DNA from: SH-MAG3 sp035461245
GTDB lineage: Bacteria; Gemmatimonadota; Gemmatimonadetes; Longimicrobiales; RSA9
DNA: 64,000 nt
Direction: 5' to 3'
Assembly: GCA_035461245.1 (NCBI GenBank)
Contig: DATHVP010000037.1
Coordinates: forward strand, 1-64,000
Shown: in pieces, positions 1-8,628 of the stretch
Numbering within the stretch: the stretch's first letter is position 1
How the letters are laid out: each line of letters starts with the position of its first letter
The notes under the pieces: model-generated
What the model was told of the DNA's origin: nothing
Database searches by the model: none
The model's input: the letters and a program-made list of their open reading frames with translations, nothing else
Program-made: the position numbers and the translations under genes

Positions 1-1662
1 GACGGCAATGCCGTCGGTCAGGAGGTAGAAGAGGCGGCCTGTCACCGGGTCGGCCGCTACGGCGTAGCCGGCGCCCGCTGTGCCGATGCGCACGCCCCGA
101 CCGGCGTCCACCACGGCGCCATTCGTGCTGTAGATGCGGCCGGCGGCGCCGATGATGTCAGTGGAGAACCCGTAGATCAGCCCCTCCACGGAGCGGACAT
201 GGCGAGCGCCCGCTTCGTCCACGGCGAGGACAAAGAAATCGAAGCCGGTACTGAGGTTGTTGAAGCCATACAGCTCGCTCGGCGACTCGAGGAACTCGAT
301 GCGGCTGGCACCGGTGTGGCCGGGCGATGAGACGCTGCGCGGCATCCCAGCGTCGTATATGGTCACGCCTCTGAGCGATGGTGAGATGGCGGGTTCGTGT
401 CGGGACACGGCAACTACGTGCGGCTGCCCCGGTGCGACCTCGATGTCCTGCGCGACCTCCCCGGCGCCCAGTACCCATTCCAGTCCCGGCGTGAACGTTG
501 CCAGAGTCAGTTGCCGCACCGCACTCGCGCCGTCCAGGCCGACGTACAGGAACTGGCCATCGTCGGACCGGGCGAGGCGGTTCGGCAGGCTGCCGACGAA
601 GGTGGACTGCTGGATGTCGCCGGTGTATGGGTCCACCGCCGTGATGGTGTTGGCCAGCACGCCGGTGCCGCCGACGCTGACGTACAGCCGGGCGGTACCA
701 GGATCCCAGGCCAGGTCGCGGGCGTGGAGAGGGACGCGGTGCACCGACGCGGTAGCCGGTCCAAGACTTCGAATTTCGAACGTCACCGGCTCCGACTCAC
801 CGTCGCCGATGTTGATCACGGACACGTCCACGCTCCGCGGCGTGGCTACGTCGGCGCTGGAAATGGCAATCGCAAGGCGGCCAGGCCCGAGGGGCGTCGC
901 TTCGCGCACCTCGCCGTTCCATCGGACGGACGCACCCGGGCCGAAGAACTCGCCGTGGATCATCAGCGTGAAACCCGGCCGTCCGGCCGTGGCGCCCCTG
1001 CTGGGAAGCACCGTGATAACCGGCGTCGGCGGAATAACCCGGAACTGCAACTGTTGCGACCCACCGGCGCCACCCACTGGTGTCACCACCGAGACGTCGG
1101 CCGTGCCGTACACGATCAGCCGGATGGCCGGCACTTCCGCGCGCAGTTCCGTGGCACTGACGTACGTCGTGGCCAGTGAGACGCCGCCCCACCGCACGTA
1201 GCTTTGCGGCAGGAATTCCCGGCCGGTGACGGTGAGGACGAAACCGGGGCCACCATAATCCGCGGACTCCGGCGAGATTCCGGTGAGAACCGGCGTGGCC
1301 GCTCGCACCACCCGCAGCTGCTGCGACTGCGAGGCACCACCACCCGGCGCCGGTGTGAACGCTGTGATGTCGGCCGTGGACTCACCGTACAGCAATGAAC
1401 CGGGCACCGTTGCTTCCAGTTCCTCCGTGGAGAGGAACCGAGTGGCGATCCCGGTGTCATTGAAGCGGACCTGCGTCTCCGGGTGGAACCCGCGCCCGGC
1501 CACGCGGATCACTACGCTTTGCGAACCGTAGAGCACGGTATCGGGCGTGATCGCGGTGATGACCGGCTCGGGCGCCCTAAGGGGCGCCGCCGCCTCCTGG
1601 CAGCCGGTGAGGACCATGGCGGCTGCAATCGCCAGGAGCGTGGCAGACGGAAGCACTCTCAT
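1..1662 (-). CDS. IPT/TIG-repeat lipoprotein with beta-propeller-like C-terminal half (3' end outside window)
   Basis: The frame is open from an ATG at 1662 to the window edge, giving 554 codons with no stop, so the protein continues to the left. The N-terminus is a lipoprotein signal with lipobox LTGC (Cys21). About three TIG-like units follow, each opening like PVITAITPDTVLYGSQSVVI, PVLTGISPESADYGGPGFVL or PVITVLPSRGATAGRPGFTL. After about residue 290 there are propeller-like repeats (LAWDPGTARLYVS, LARSDDGQFLYVG). TIG domains are extracellular Ig-like folds, so a surface or periplasmic binding or adhesion role is likely, but no substrate can be named. Its start overlaps the stop of the upstream gene by four bases (ATGA), which indicates co-translation with the barrel/Ig-like protein. 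Confidence 0.8.
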   Translation of the reverse strand, partial: MRVLPSATLLAIAAAMVLTGCQEAAAPLRAPEPVITAITPDTVLYGSQSVVIRVAGRGFHPETQVRFNDTGIATRFLSTEELEATVPGSLLYGESTADITAFTPAPGGGASQSQQLRVVRAATPVLTGISPESADYGGPGFVLTVTGREFLPQSYVRWGGVSLATTYVSATELRAEVPAIRLIVYGTADVSVVTPVGGAGGSQQLQFRVIPPTPVITVLPSRGATAGRPGFTLMIHGEFFGPGASVRWNGEVREATPLGPGRLAIAISSADVATPRSVDVSVINIGDGESEPVTFEIRSLGPATASVHRVPLHARDLAWDPGTARLYVSVGGTGVLANTITAVDPYTGDIQQSTFVGSLPNRLARSDDGQFLYVGLDGASAVRQLTLATFTPGLEWVLGAGEVAQDIEVAPGQPHVVAVSRHEPAISPSLRGVTIYDAGMPRSVSSPGHTGASRIEFLESPSELYGFNNLSTGFDFFVLAVDEAGARHVRSVEGLIYGFSTDIIGAAGRIYSTNGAVVDAGRGVRIGTAGAGYAVAADPVTGRLFYLLTDGIAV

Positions 1663-3248
1663 GGCTGCGGCTCCGGTGGCAGGATACGGACGACCTCGAG
1701 GACTGTGATGACCTGGAATCCCTCACCATCCCGTGCCAGGACCGAGATCCGGTTGCGGCCGACGACCAGATCGACAGTGGCCTCGAAAAGCCAGGCGCGC
1801 ATGCCCGGCGCTGCCCGTTCCGGCGCTACGTCCGACACGTCCACCTCTCGCAGCCGGGCCGGCTCGGATCCCACCATCACCACGCGCAATGGCGCGGAGT
1901 GCACCACAGAGCCCATGACGCTCACCTGGTCTGCGGTGACCTCACTGACGGCGTCTGGGTGGAACACCTCGAGGCGCGGCTCGAGGTGTTCCTGCAGCAT
2001 GACCGTCACCTGCGCCTCCGCCCGATGACCCAGCGAATCGACGGCGACGACGGTGACACGCTCCTCGGTGGCGTTCAGTTCGACATCGACAGTGAACCGC
2101 GCTGCGCGCACGCCGCGTCCTAGCTCGATTTCCTCAGGCACCTCGTGCCGGCTGACGGGCGTGATCTGCGCCTCCACACCGCCTACCACCACGCTGGTGA
2201 CAGGACTGCGGTCCAGGACATAGCCCTGCACCTGCCCGGAACGCTCCCGTATCCTCAGCACGTCGGGCAGGACGATCACCGGCGGCGCCAGGTCCGGCGC
2301 CGGGCCCAGAACCAGCAGATCCCGCTCCACGCGATTGCCCGACCGGTCCCGGGCGGTGAGTCGCAACCGCTCGGATCCGCCCGGCGTGATGTTGAGCGGC
2401 AGGCTCGCGATGACGGCCGCGCCGTGGACTGGCACTGCGATCTCCCCATCCGATACCCGCCGGAAAACGACGGACTGGCCGTCCACCTCCAGCGCGGCGA
2501 TCCCGCTCAGCGCCGAAGCGACGACCACGAGCGGCTCAGTATCTGGATCGTAGGCATCCAGCGTGTCCGCCCGGGGACTCAGCACCGCCAGCACGGGCGG
2601 GCTCCTGTCCCGGCCACTCCGCCACCAGTACCACGGCTCGTCCCGTAGCGCCCAAGCCAGGCCGACCCCGCCAAAAAGGTGACGCACGCCGAACCCATTC
2701 TCGGTGAACCGCCAGAAACCGGCAGTGCCCCGCAGGAGGAAACCGCCAGGCAACGCGTACTCGGCCTCGAGCCCGGCACCGGCGCCAGGTACACGGGCCG
2801 ATCTATATGCCGGCAGCGGCACCCTCCGCATGGAGCCCGCATCGTCGAGGTACTCGAGCGCCTGCGTCCCCCGTGCCGCCCGGAGCTCACCGTACCCCGC
2901 TTCGGCGAACCCACCCATGCGCATACTGCCCGAACCGACTGTGTAGCGCGCGCCGGCCACACCGCCCGTGAGTTCCAGCCCCATGGGGGCTACCCTCAGG
3001 CCGCCTGCGTACGCCGTGAAACGGGGCGTCAGGTGCACCCCAAGCACCGCCCGGCCGCTGAATGAGAGCGCGGTGTCCACCGCATCCTGGGGCCCCGCGA
3101 TGCCGAACAGCGGCAGCACGCCCAGATGGACACGGGTGGCCTCGATGCCTGGCCGCGGTGCCTCCGGCACCACTGGCTGCCGGGCGTGTAACGGTCCAGT
3201 GGACAGCAACAGCACTGCGCCGGCACTGGCGCTGGTTCGTCCCGTCAT
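1659..3248 (-). CDS. Secreted protein with barrel-like N-terminal half and Ig-like repeats
   Basis: I place the start at 3248, which gives 529 residues and a signal peptide (MTGRTSASAGAVLLLSTG, cleavage near LHA-RQP). The frame is open upstream to 3350, but that stretch would bury the signal. Residues 30-215 alternate polar and hydrophobic residues with many Gly and aromatics (VLGVHLTPRFTAYAGG, FGGVGLAWALRDEPWYWW), like a small outer-membrane barrel. The rest contains three or four Ig-like units (LRLTARDRSGNRVERDLLVL, VTVVAVDSLGHRAEAQVTV). The combination suggests an outer-membrane-anchored scaffold working with the TIG lipoprotein encoded directly downstream. No enzyme motif was found. The barrel assignment rests on composition only. 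Confidence 0.65.
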   Translation of the reverse strand: MTGRTSASAGAVLLLSTGPLHARQPVVPEAPRPGIEATRVHLGVLPLFGIAGPQDAVDTALSFSGRAVLGVHLTPRFTAYAGGLRVAPMGLELTGGVAGARYTVGSGSMRMGGFAEAGYGELRAARGTQALEYLDDAGSMRRVPLPAYRSARVPGAGAGLEAEYALPGGFLLRGTAGFWRFTENGFGVRHLFGGVGLAWALRDEPWYWWRSGRDRSPPVLAVLSPRADTLDAYDPDTEPLVVVASALSGIAALEVDGQSVVFRRVSDGEIAVPVHGAAVIASLPLNITPGGSERLRLTARDRSGNRVERDLLVLGPAPDLAPPVIVLPDVLRIRERSGQVQGYVLDRSPVTSVVVGGVEAQITPVSRHEVPEEIELGRGVRAARFTVDVELNATEERVTVVAVDSLGHRAEAQVTVMLQEHLEPRLEVFHPDAVSEVTADQVSVMGSVVHSAPLRVVMVGSEPARLREVDVSDVAPERAAPGMRAWLFEATVDLVVGRNRISVLARDGEGFQVITVLEVVRILPPEPQP

Positions 3249-3538
3249 CAGGCTGGCCCTGTAGTGGTGAGCGTGTGGGACATCGGGCACGGGCGTGCCG
3301 GTGGCAGCAATAATGTGCGAGCGGCTTCCGACGGTCAAGATTTTGCTCATCGGGGCCGGGCGCGGTTGTCAACGCGCGGTTGCCGTCGGCTCAGCAAGGA
3401 CAGTAGCGAAACGGCTTGCTACCGGGCACTCATGGCAGGTTCTGGTGCACGGGCGTAGTGTGTCACCTGACTGGTCGGCGCGCAGCAGGTACGCGCAGCC
3501 CCGCTGCAGACTCAACGGCTTACACCGAGGTTCCGAGA

Positions 3539-3955
3539 ATGATGGGAAGGAAGCTGGTCGTCGCGGCCGTGGTGGTTCCACACCTTCTGGTAGCGGCCAT
3601 CCTCCTGACCCGCATGGTCCTGGCAGCGCTTGCGACGCAGTCGCCCGAACTGGGCGCTCAAGCAGTGCGGGAGATATGGATCCAGACGGCGATCCTGTCA
3701 GTCCCCGGCCTCCTGCTGCTGGCGGGCGTCGCAGGGCTCTGGCGGCGGCGGGCCTGGGGCTGGCCCGCGGCGGCAGCAGCAGACGCGATCCTTATCGCCC
3801 TTGTCGCCGGCGACTGGCTGCTCGGCGGGCGACGCGTGGATCACCCCCTCGTCCTCGCCATGCTGGCAGTCCTCCTGCTGCCCCTGGTGGTGCCGCAGGT
3901 ACGGGACTCACTCCACTTCGCGGGCAAGCGGAGCAAGCCCGCCCACCACGCGTGA
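3539..3955 (+). CDS. Small integral membrane protein, about four helices
   Basis: This encodes 138 residues from the ATG at 3539. It has hydrophobic spans at about residues 5-32, 48-67, 72-92 and 100-118 and no recognisable family motif. The frame is open back to 3416 but the extra N-terminus is polar and looks non-coding. The last dozen codons (FAGKRSKPAHHA) are read from the first hairpin of the constant-loop repeat cluster that begins at 3920, so the repeat appears to have supplied the present C-terminus. The gene is divergent from the Ig-like surface protein and convergent with the SPOR gene. Function unknown. Confidence 0.6.
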   Translation: MMGRKLVVAAVVVPHLLVAAILLTRMVLAALATQSPELGAQAVREIWIQTAILSVPGLLLLAGVAGLWRRRAWGWPAAAAADAILIALVAGDWLLGGRRVDHPLVLAMLAVLLLPLVVPQVRDSLHFAGKRSKPAHHA

Positions 3956-4097
3956 GCGCAGCGAACGCGCCACCATCCGCGGGCGAGCGAAGCAAGCCCG
4001 CGCTCCGCGCGTGAGCATAGCGAACGCGCCACCATCCACCACCGCTCGCGCAGCGAGCGCCCACCGCCCGCGCAGCGAGCGCCCACCGCTCGCGAGC
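3920..4097. repeat. Constant-loop, variable-stem hairpin cluster 1
   Basis: Four clear hairpins lie in tandem. 3920-3942 has stem GCGGGC/GCCCGC and loop AAGCGGAGCAA. 3949-3969 has stem CGCGT/ACGCG and loop GAGCGCAGCGA. 3979-4001 has stem GCGGGC/GCCCGC and loop GAGCGAAGCAA. 4008-4028 has stem CGCGT/ACGCG and loop GAGCATAGCGA. All four loops are 11 nt. CCACCATCC-type linkers separate some units. Weaker related units (CGCTC GCGCAGC GAGCG) fill 4043-4097. The cluster sits between convergent genes and begins inside the 3' end of the upstream one. Confidence 0.85.
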
Positions 4098-4099
4098 GC

Positions 4100-5101
4100 C
4101 TACCTCCGCTCCGCCCTCACATCACTGACCACGATCACGGCAAACCCCGCGCGCCGAATCCGGTCCGCCGCCGCATGTGCTTCCTCCGTGTTCTCGAAGT
4201 CACCGAAGCGCACGCGATACAGCGGGCTGTCGCCGACGAGGACGACGCGGACGTCGAAGCCGCGGGTGCGCATCTGCTGCGCGATGTTCTCGGCGCTGCT
4301 GAGCTCGCGATAGGCGCCGGTCTGGACGGCGTAGTCTCCGCTGGGCTGCTGACCGGTGACGGATGCGGCGGTGGGCCGCCCGGTCTGGGCGGGCGGTGCC
4401 TGGGGCGGCGGCGGTGGCTGCTGCCGTACGCCTGCCGGAGGCGGCACGCTCTGCTGCGACGGCGGTACCGGCGCGCCACTGCACGCCTTGTCCTGCTCCA
4501 GTTCCAGCAGCGTGCGCAGGTTCGGGCCGGGCCCCTGGGCCAGGGCGGCGCGGACGGTGGCGCATGCGGCGCTGCCCATGCCGCCGGCGAGCTGGGCCCG
4601 GGCCAGCCAGAGCAGCCCGGTCTCCCGGGCCGGCGCCCCGGGATAATCGGAGCGGAGCCGCTCCAGGTACGCCGTGGCCCGGCGGGCGTCGCCGGCGGTG
4701 AGCAGCGCCTGGCCGAGGCGGAGCAGCGCGTCGGGCGCCGCGGCGGATGACGGGTAGCTGAGCACGACGCCGACGAACGCGTCTTCCGCTTCCTGCGCAT
4801 CGCTGCTGAGCACGCCGCGTAGGTACAGCGCCCGGGCCCGGTCGCCTGGTCCGGCACTGCTGCGCGGGTCGCCGTGTTCCCGCTCCCAGCGCTCCAGCGT
4901 GTTGCCGGCCTCGGTGAAGCGGCCGGTGGCGATGAGGTTCTGGATCCGGTCCAGCGTCTGGTCCTGGGCGGGCGCCTGCGCACGGGCGGGGGCGCTGCCC
5001 AGCAGCAGCAGGACTCCGAGGAGGCAGGAAGTGACGACGTCGCGGATGGAGGCGACGTCGCGTGCGGAGACGACGTCGCGTAACGAGACAATTTTTGTCA
5101 T
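4100..5101 (-). CDS. TPR-like and SPOR-domain exported protein
   Basis: This 333-residue protein has a secretory signal (hydrophobic core CLLGVLLLLGSAPARA). Helical tol-pal-like repeats span about residues 50-200 (DALLRLGQALLTAGDARRATAYLERL). A Pro/Gln linker follows, then a C-terminal SPOR domain from about 255 (DYAVQTGAYRELSSAENIAQQM, PLYRVRFGDFENTEEAHAAADRI). SPOR domains bind denuded glycan strands, so the protein probably acts in the periplasm at septal or remodelling peptidoglycan. The first 25 residues are odd: MTKIVSL is followed by three six-residue repeats (RDVVSA, RDVASI, RDVVTS) encoded by an 18-bp tandem repeat ahead of the signal core. The ATG overlaps the holA stop (ATGA), so the two genes are probably co-translated. 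Confidence 0.85.
   Translation of the reverse strand: MTKIVSLRDVVSARDVASIRDVVTSCLLGVLLLLGSAPARAQAPAQDQTLDRIQNLIATGRFTEAGNTLERWEREHGDPRSSAGPGDRARALYLRGVLSSDAQEAEDAFVGVVLSYPSSAAAPDALLRLGQALLTAGDARRATAYLERLRSDYPGAPARETGLLWLARAQLAGGMGSAACATVRAALAQGPGPNLRTLLELEQDKACSGAPVPPSQQSVPPPAGVRQQPPPPPQAPPAQTGRPTAASVTGQQPSGDYAVQTGAYRELSSAENIAQQMRTRGFDVRVVLVGDSPLYRVRFGDFENTEEAHAAADRIRRAGFAVIVVSDVRAERR
5036..5080. repeat. 18-bp in-frame tandem repeat, three copies
   Basis: The core GACGTCGCG recurs at exact 18-base spacing (5036, 5054, 5072) within the 5' end of the SPOR gene and encodes three six-residue repeats before the signal-peptide core. Changes in copy number would keep the frame and alter only the length of the n-region. 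Confidence 0.85.
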
Positions 5102-6111
5102 GCGGCCTTCGCGGTGCTGCGCTGCTCCAGGCGGAGCAGCAGTTCCTCGAGGATCTGGCGTTCGTCCAGCGACGACGACTTCAGCAGACGGTCGGCCCGG
5201 AGCAGGTCGTCCACGGCGTCTTCCACGGCGGTGGCGTCCCAGCGCCGCGCCTGCTTCGCAATGCGTCCGGCCAGCCAGCGCTGGTGCGGCGGCAGGGCAG
5301 CGCCCAGCGCCCGCTCGCCACCCGCCGCGACGATGCCCAGCCGCAGGAAGTGCGTGCCCAGCCCGATGACCAGGCCGACACCGGACTCGCCGGCCTCCAG
5401 CAGGATGGGGACGGCGTTGCGCGCGTCGCGGAAGCGGGCGTCGCCGACCATGTCGAACCAGCCCCAGCGGTCCTGCTTCGGGACGGCGCCGACAATGGCG
5501 ACGACGTCTTCCCGGGTGATGGACTTCCGTTCGTCCACGTAGTCGGCCAGCTTCTGCAGTTCCTGCACGAGCACGCCGGCCTCTGAGCCGGTAGCCGCCA
5601 GCGCCCGCGCCGCGGGCACCTCCAGTTCCAGGCCCAGCCCCTCGGCCCGGGCAATGAGCCAGCCCGGCAGGTCGGACGCCGACAGCTGCGGGAACTCGAC
5701 GGAGACCGTCTCCTTCTTCAGCCGCTCCCAGAACGCGGCCTTCGTCCGGTCAGGCAACGTCGCCACGAGTACCAGCGCCAGTTGCGGCGGCGGCGCGGCC
5801 AGCAGTGACTCCACGGCGGCGCGACCCCGTGCATTCGCGGCCAGTGCCTGCACCTCACGCACTACGACGACGCGCCATTCCGCCATCATGGGCGGCGTGT
5901 TCGCTATGGACGCCAGCGTGTCGGGCTCCAGGTCATTGCCCCGAAGCTGGTCATAGTTGAAGTCCCGGGTGGCGGGATCGAGGTGAGCGGTGGTAATGGC
6001 TGTCGCCGCCTCCTCCTTCAGGAACTCGTCCTCGCCGTACAGGAAGAAGACGCCGCCGGGGCGGCGTCTCGACAGGGCAGTGTACAGCTTGTTGGCGGTG
6101 GTCGGCGGCAT
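5098..6111 (-). CDS. holA: DNA polymerase III subunit delta
   Basis: This encodes 337 residues, the usual length for HolA. The delta subunit opens the beta sliding clamp within the clamp-loader complex in the cytoplasm. Diagnostic stretches are the N-terminal FFLYGEDEFLKEEAA with a degenerate P-loop region, EWRVVVVREVQAL, ALVLVATLPDRTKAAFWERL, then ITREDVVAIVGAVPKQDRWGWFDMVGD, and the C-terminal collar-domain helices with KSSSLDERQILEELLLRL. The start at 6111 matches the family N-terminus. Its stop overlaps the SPOR gene start. The zf-HC2 gene lies just upstream on the same strand with a 39-base gap. Confidence 0.93.
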   Translation of the reverse strand: MPPTTANKLYTALSRRRPGGVFFLYGEDEFLKEEAATAITTAHLDPATRDFNYDQLRGNDLEPDTLASIANTPPMMAEWRVVVVREVQALAANARGRAAVESLLAAPPPQLALVLVATLPDRTKAAFWERLKKETVSVEFPQLSASDLPGWLIARAEGLGLELEVPAARALAATGSEAGVLVQELQKLADYVDERKSITREDVVAIVGAVPKQDRWGWFDMVGDARFRDARNAVPILLEAGESGVGLVIGLGTHFLRLGIVAAGGERALGAALPPHQRWLAGRIAKQARRWDATAVEDAVDDLLRADRLLKSSSLDERQILEELLLRLEQRSTAKAA

Positions 6112-6150
6112 CGCGTCCCGGCGACCGGGCGATGGCTGCTGCGCCCGGCG

Positions 6151-6780
6151 CTAGTCGATGGAGATGGTGCGCACGGTGCGCTGCACCGGCGGCGTCACGA
6201 CGAGGGGCGAGTACGGCCCCGGGTACGACGCCAGTGTCTGGACCGCATCGCCGCCACGCAGCGACATGATGGCAGGTGCGGACATGGGGATCAAGCCCGC
6301 GCCCCAGACATCGTCGTAGTCGGCTGTGAGATCGGGCATCGCGCCCGGCTGGGCCGGCGCCGATTCGGACGTCCCCGAGTCCATCACGACAGCCGTGCCG
6401 GGCTCCATGACACCGGACCGCAGCATGAGCGGGCTCCATGCCATGATGGCCAGCACGCCCGCAACGGCGACCGTCGCGGCTACGCCCGGCCCGCCAGTCC
6501 GTGAAGAGGCAAGGGCGGCGGCATCCTGCACGTGATAGAGCCGGTGCTGCAGCCGTTCGGTGAAATCGTCCGACGGCTCAACTTCCGTCAATTCCCGGAC
6601 CAGGCCCGTGCCCCGGCGCACAATGCGGTCGTACCGACCACAGGACTGGCACGACGCCAGGTGCCACTGCACCCGCGCCGCCTCGTGGGCCGGCAGCAGG
6701 CCGTCCAGATAGTCGCTGTGCGCGGCCAGAATCTCGTCGCACGTCATGTCCCGCGAGCGGCCGGAATCCTGTACACTCAC
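6151..6780 (-). CDS. zf-HC2 anti-sigma-like membrane protein, no sigma gene adjacent
   Basis: About 209 residues from a GTG at 6780 preceded by GAGGTGAG; an in-frame ATG at 6747 is an alternative start. The N-terminal module is a zinc-finger anti-sigma domain (MTCDEILAAHSDYLDGLL, then WHLASCQSCGRYDRIVRRG) with the usual HxxxCxxC. One transmembrane helix follows (GVAATVAVAGVLAIMAWSPL), and the rest is a low-complexity extracytoplasmic tail ending VQRTVRTISID. Proteins of this type hold ECF sigma factors at the membrane. The adjoining genes are holA and the divergent pabBC fusion. The nearest sigma gene is at 10087-10722, so partnership with it is only a guess. Confidence 0.75.
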   Translation of the reverse strand: MSVQDSGRSRDMTCDEILAAHSDYLDGLLPAHEAARVQWHLASCQSCGRYDRIVRRGTGLVRELTEVEPSDDFTERLQHRLYHVQDAAALASSRTGGPGVAATVAVAGVLAIMAWSPLMLRSGVMEPGTAVVMDSGTSESAPAQPGAMPDLTADYDDVWGAGLIPMSAPAIMSLRGGDAVQTLASYPGPYSPLVVTPPVQRTVRTISID

Positions 6781-6885
6781 TGTCTCACCTCGTTTACTGC
6801 CGTATGGCTGGTTGCTGCATGGGTCTTGTACTGCCCCGGCATGCCGGTTGTTCCGCCGGGCCGATAACCCCACATTCCCGGCGCC

Positions 6886-8628
6886 ATGAGCCACGCCCTC
6901 TTCGACTTCCCCGGCGCGTCGCGCCTGCGCTTTTCCCGGCCGCGCCAGATCATCGAGGCCCGGTCACTGGACGAGGTCCGGCCCGCCCTCGACGAGGTGG
7001 CCGCCGCGGCCGCCCGGGGCGCCTGGGCCGCCGGCTTCGTGGCGTACGAGGCAGCGCCGGCATTCGACGCGGCCCTCGTGACCCGTGAACCCACCGGACC
7101 GGCGCCCCTGGCCTGGTTCGCCATCTGCGACGGGCCCGACACCGACGAGGCCGCCGCGCCCGGCACCGGCGCCCGCCTGCACTGGCGAACGCCCACACCC
7201 CGCAGCGCATACGACGCAGCCATTCGCGAGATCCGTGAACGCATCGCCGCCGGTGACGTCTACCAGGTGAACCATACACTCCGCTTCTGCGCGGGTCCGC
7301 CGGCCGCAACGCCGGGCGCCCTCTACACGGACCTGGTTGCAGCCCGCCACGGCCGCTACCACGCACTGCTGGAGGACGACGGGTGGGCTGTCGTATCGGC
7401 GTCGCCCGAGCTGTTCTTCCAGCTCGAGGGCCGCCAGCTCACCACGCGGCCCATGAAGGGGACCTCCCGGCGCGGCCGCTGGCTGGCGGAGGACCGGGCC
7501 GCCGCGGCGTGCCTGCGGGAGTCGCCGAAGGACCGGGCCGAGAACCTGATGATCGTGGACCTGCTGCGGAACGACCTGGGCCGCATCGCCCGCTTCGGCT
7601 CCGTGCAGGTGCCTCGGCTGTTCGACGTGGAGACCTACCCCTCCGTACACCAGCTCACCTCAACCGTTACCGGGGAACTGCGGCCGGATGTGACGCTGGG
7701 CGACATCTTCGCCGCCATGTTCCCGTGCGGCTCCGTCACCGGCGCGCCGAAGGTCACCGCCATGCGCGCTATCGCAGAACTCGAGGACACCCCCCGCGGT
7801 CCGTACTGCGGCGCCGTCGGCCTCGTCCGGCCCGGCGGCGATGCCACCTTCAATGTCGCCATTCGCACGGTGACCATGGACACGCGGCGGGGCACTGCCA
7901 CGTACGGCACGGGCGGCGGCATCACGTGGGACTCCCGTGCCGACGCCGAGTATGACGAGGCCGTCGCCAAGGCGGGACTCCTGACCGAGACACTGCCGCC
8001 GTTCCGGTTGCTGGAGACCATGCGCATGGACAGCGGCGTCATCGTCCGTCTGGACCGGCACCTCCAGCGGCTCCGGGACTCCGCCGCCTACTGGCAGTTC
8101 CCGGAAGCCACGGCCGCCGCCGCCGCCACCGCCCTTGCCGCCACGGCCGAACGCTGCCCCACCGGCAGCATGCGCGTCCGCCTGACCGCCGGCAGCGACG
8201 GCGACATCCAGGTCGAGACGTCGCCCCTGAATGGAGCCTCGGACACGCCGCCCACTTTCGCCATTGCCAGACGGGCCGTGTCCGCGGCCGACCGGCTGCT
8301 CGCCCACAAGACCACGGCCCGCGCCGTCTATGACGAACGCCGCGCCGACTTTCCCGATGCCTTCGACGTGCTGCTCTTCAATGACGAGGGCATGGCCACC
8401 GAGTTCACCTTCGGCAACCTCGTCGTCAGCCTCGACGGCCGGCTGCTGACCCCGCCGCGCTCCGATGGCCTCCTCGCCGGCACCTGCCGCCAGGAGCTGC
8501 TGGACGAAGCCGTCATCGCCGAGGCCCACATCCGCCTCGCCGACGTCCGCCGGGCCGACGCCGTTTTCCACGTCAACAGCGTCCGGGGCGTGACACGGGT
8601 CGTGCCGATGTCCGTGTCTGGATCGTAG
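6886..8628 (+). CDS. pabB-pabC: Aminodeoxychorismate synthase component I fused to 4-amino-4-deoxychorismate lyase
   Basis: This 580-residue protein joins two steps of p-aminobenzoate (folate) synthesis. Residues 1 to about 370 are the chorismate-binding synthase, with PMKGTSRRG, IVDLLRNDLGRIARFG, PCGSVTGAPK and a C-terminal YGTGGGITWDS block. Residues 375-580 are a class IV PLP lyase with catalytic Lys475 in LLAHKTTARAVYDE and the acidic FNDEGMATEFTFGNLV block. The first domain makes aminodeoxychorismate using ammonia from a glutamine amidotransferase; the second releases PABA and pyruvate. No amidotransferase (pabA) gene is in the window, so it must be supplied elsewhere. The gene is divergent from the zf-HC2 gene and stands alone. 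Such fusions are known in several phyla. Confidence 0.93.
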   Translation: MSHALFDFPGASRLRFSRPRQIIEARSLDEVRPALDEVAAAAARGAWAAGFVAYEAAPAFDAALVTREPTGPAPLAWFAICDGPDTDEAAAPGTGARLHWRTPTPRSAYDAAIREIRERIAAGDVYQVNHTLRFCAGPPAATPGALYTDLVAARHGRYHALLEDDGWAVVSASPELFFQLEGRQLTTRPMKGTSRRGRWLAEDRAAAACLRESPKDRAENLMIVDLLRNDLGRIARFGSVQVPRLFDVETYPSVHQLTSTVTGELRPDVTLGDIFAAMFPCGSVTGAPKVTAMRAIAELEDTPRGPYCGAVGLVRPGGDATFNVAIRTVTMDTRRGTATYGTGGGITWDSRADAEYDEAVAKAGLLTETLPPFRLLETMRMDSGVIVRLDRHLQRLRDSAAYWQFPEATAAAAATALAATAERCPTGSMRVRLTAGSDGDIQVETSPLNGASDTPPTFAIARRAVSAADRLLAHKTTARAVYDERRADFPDAFDVLLFNDEGMATEFTFGNLVVSLDGRLLTPPRSDGLLAGTCRQELLDEAVIAEAHIRLADVRRADAVFHVNSVRGVTRVVPMSVSGS

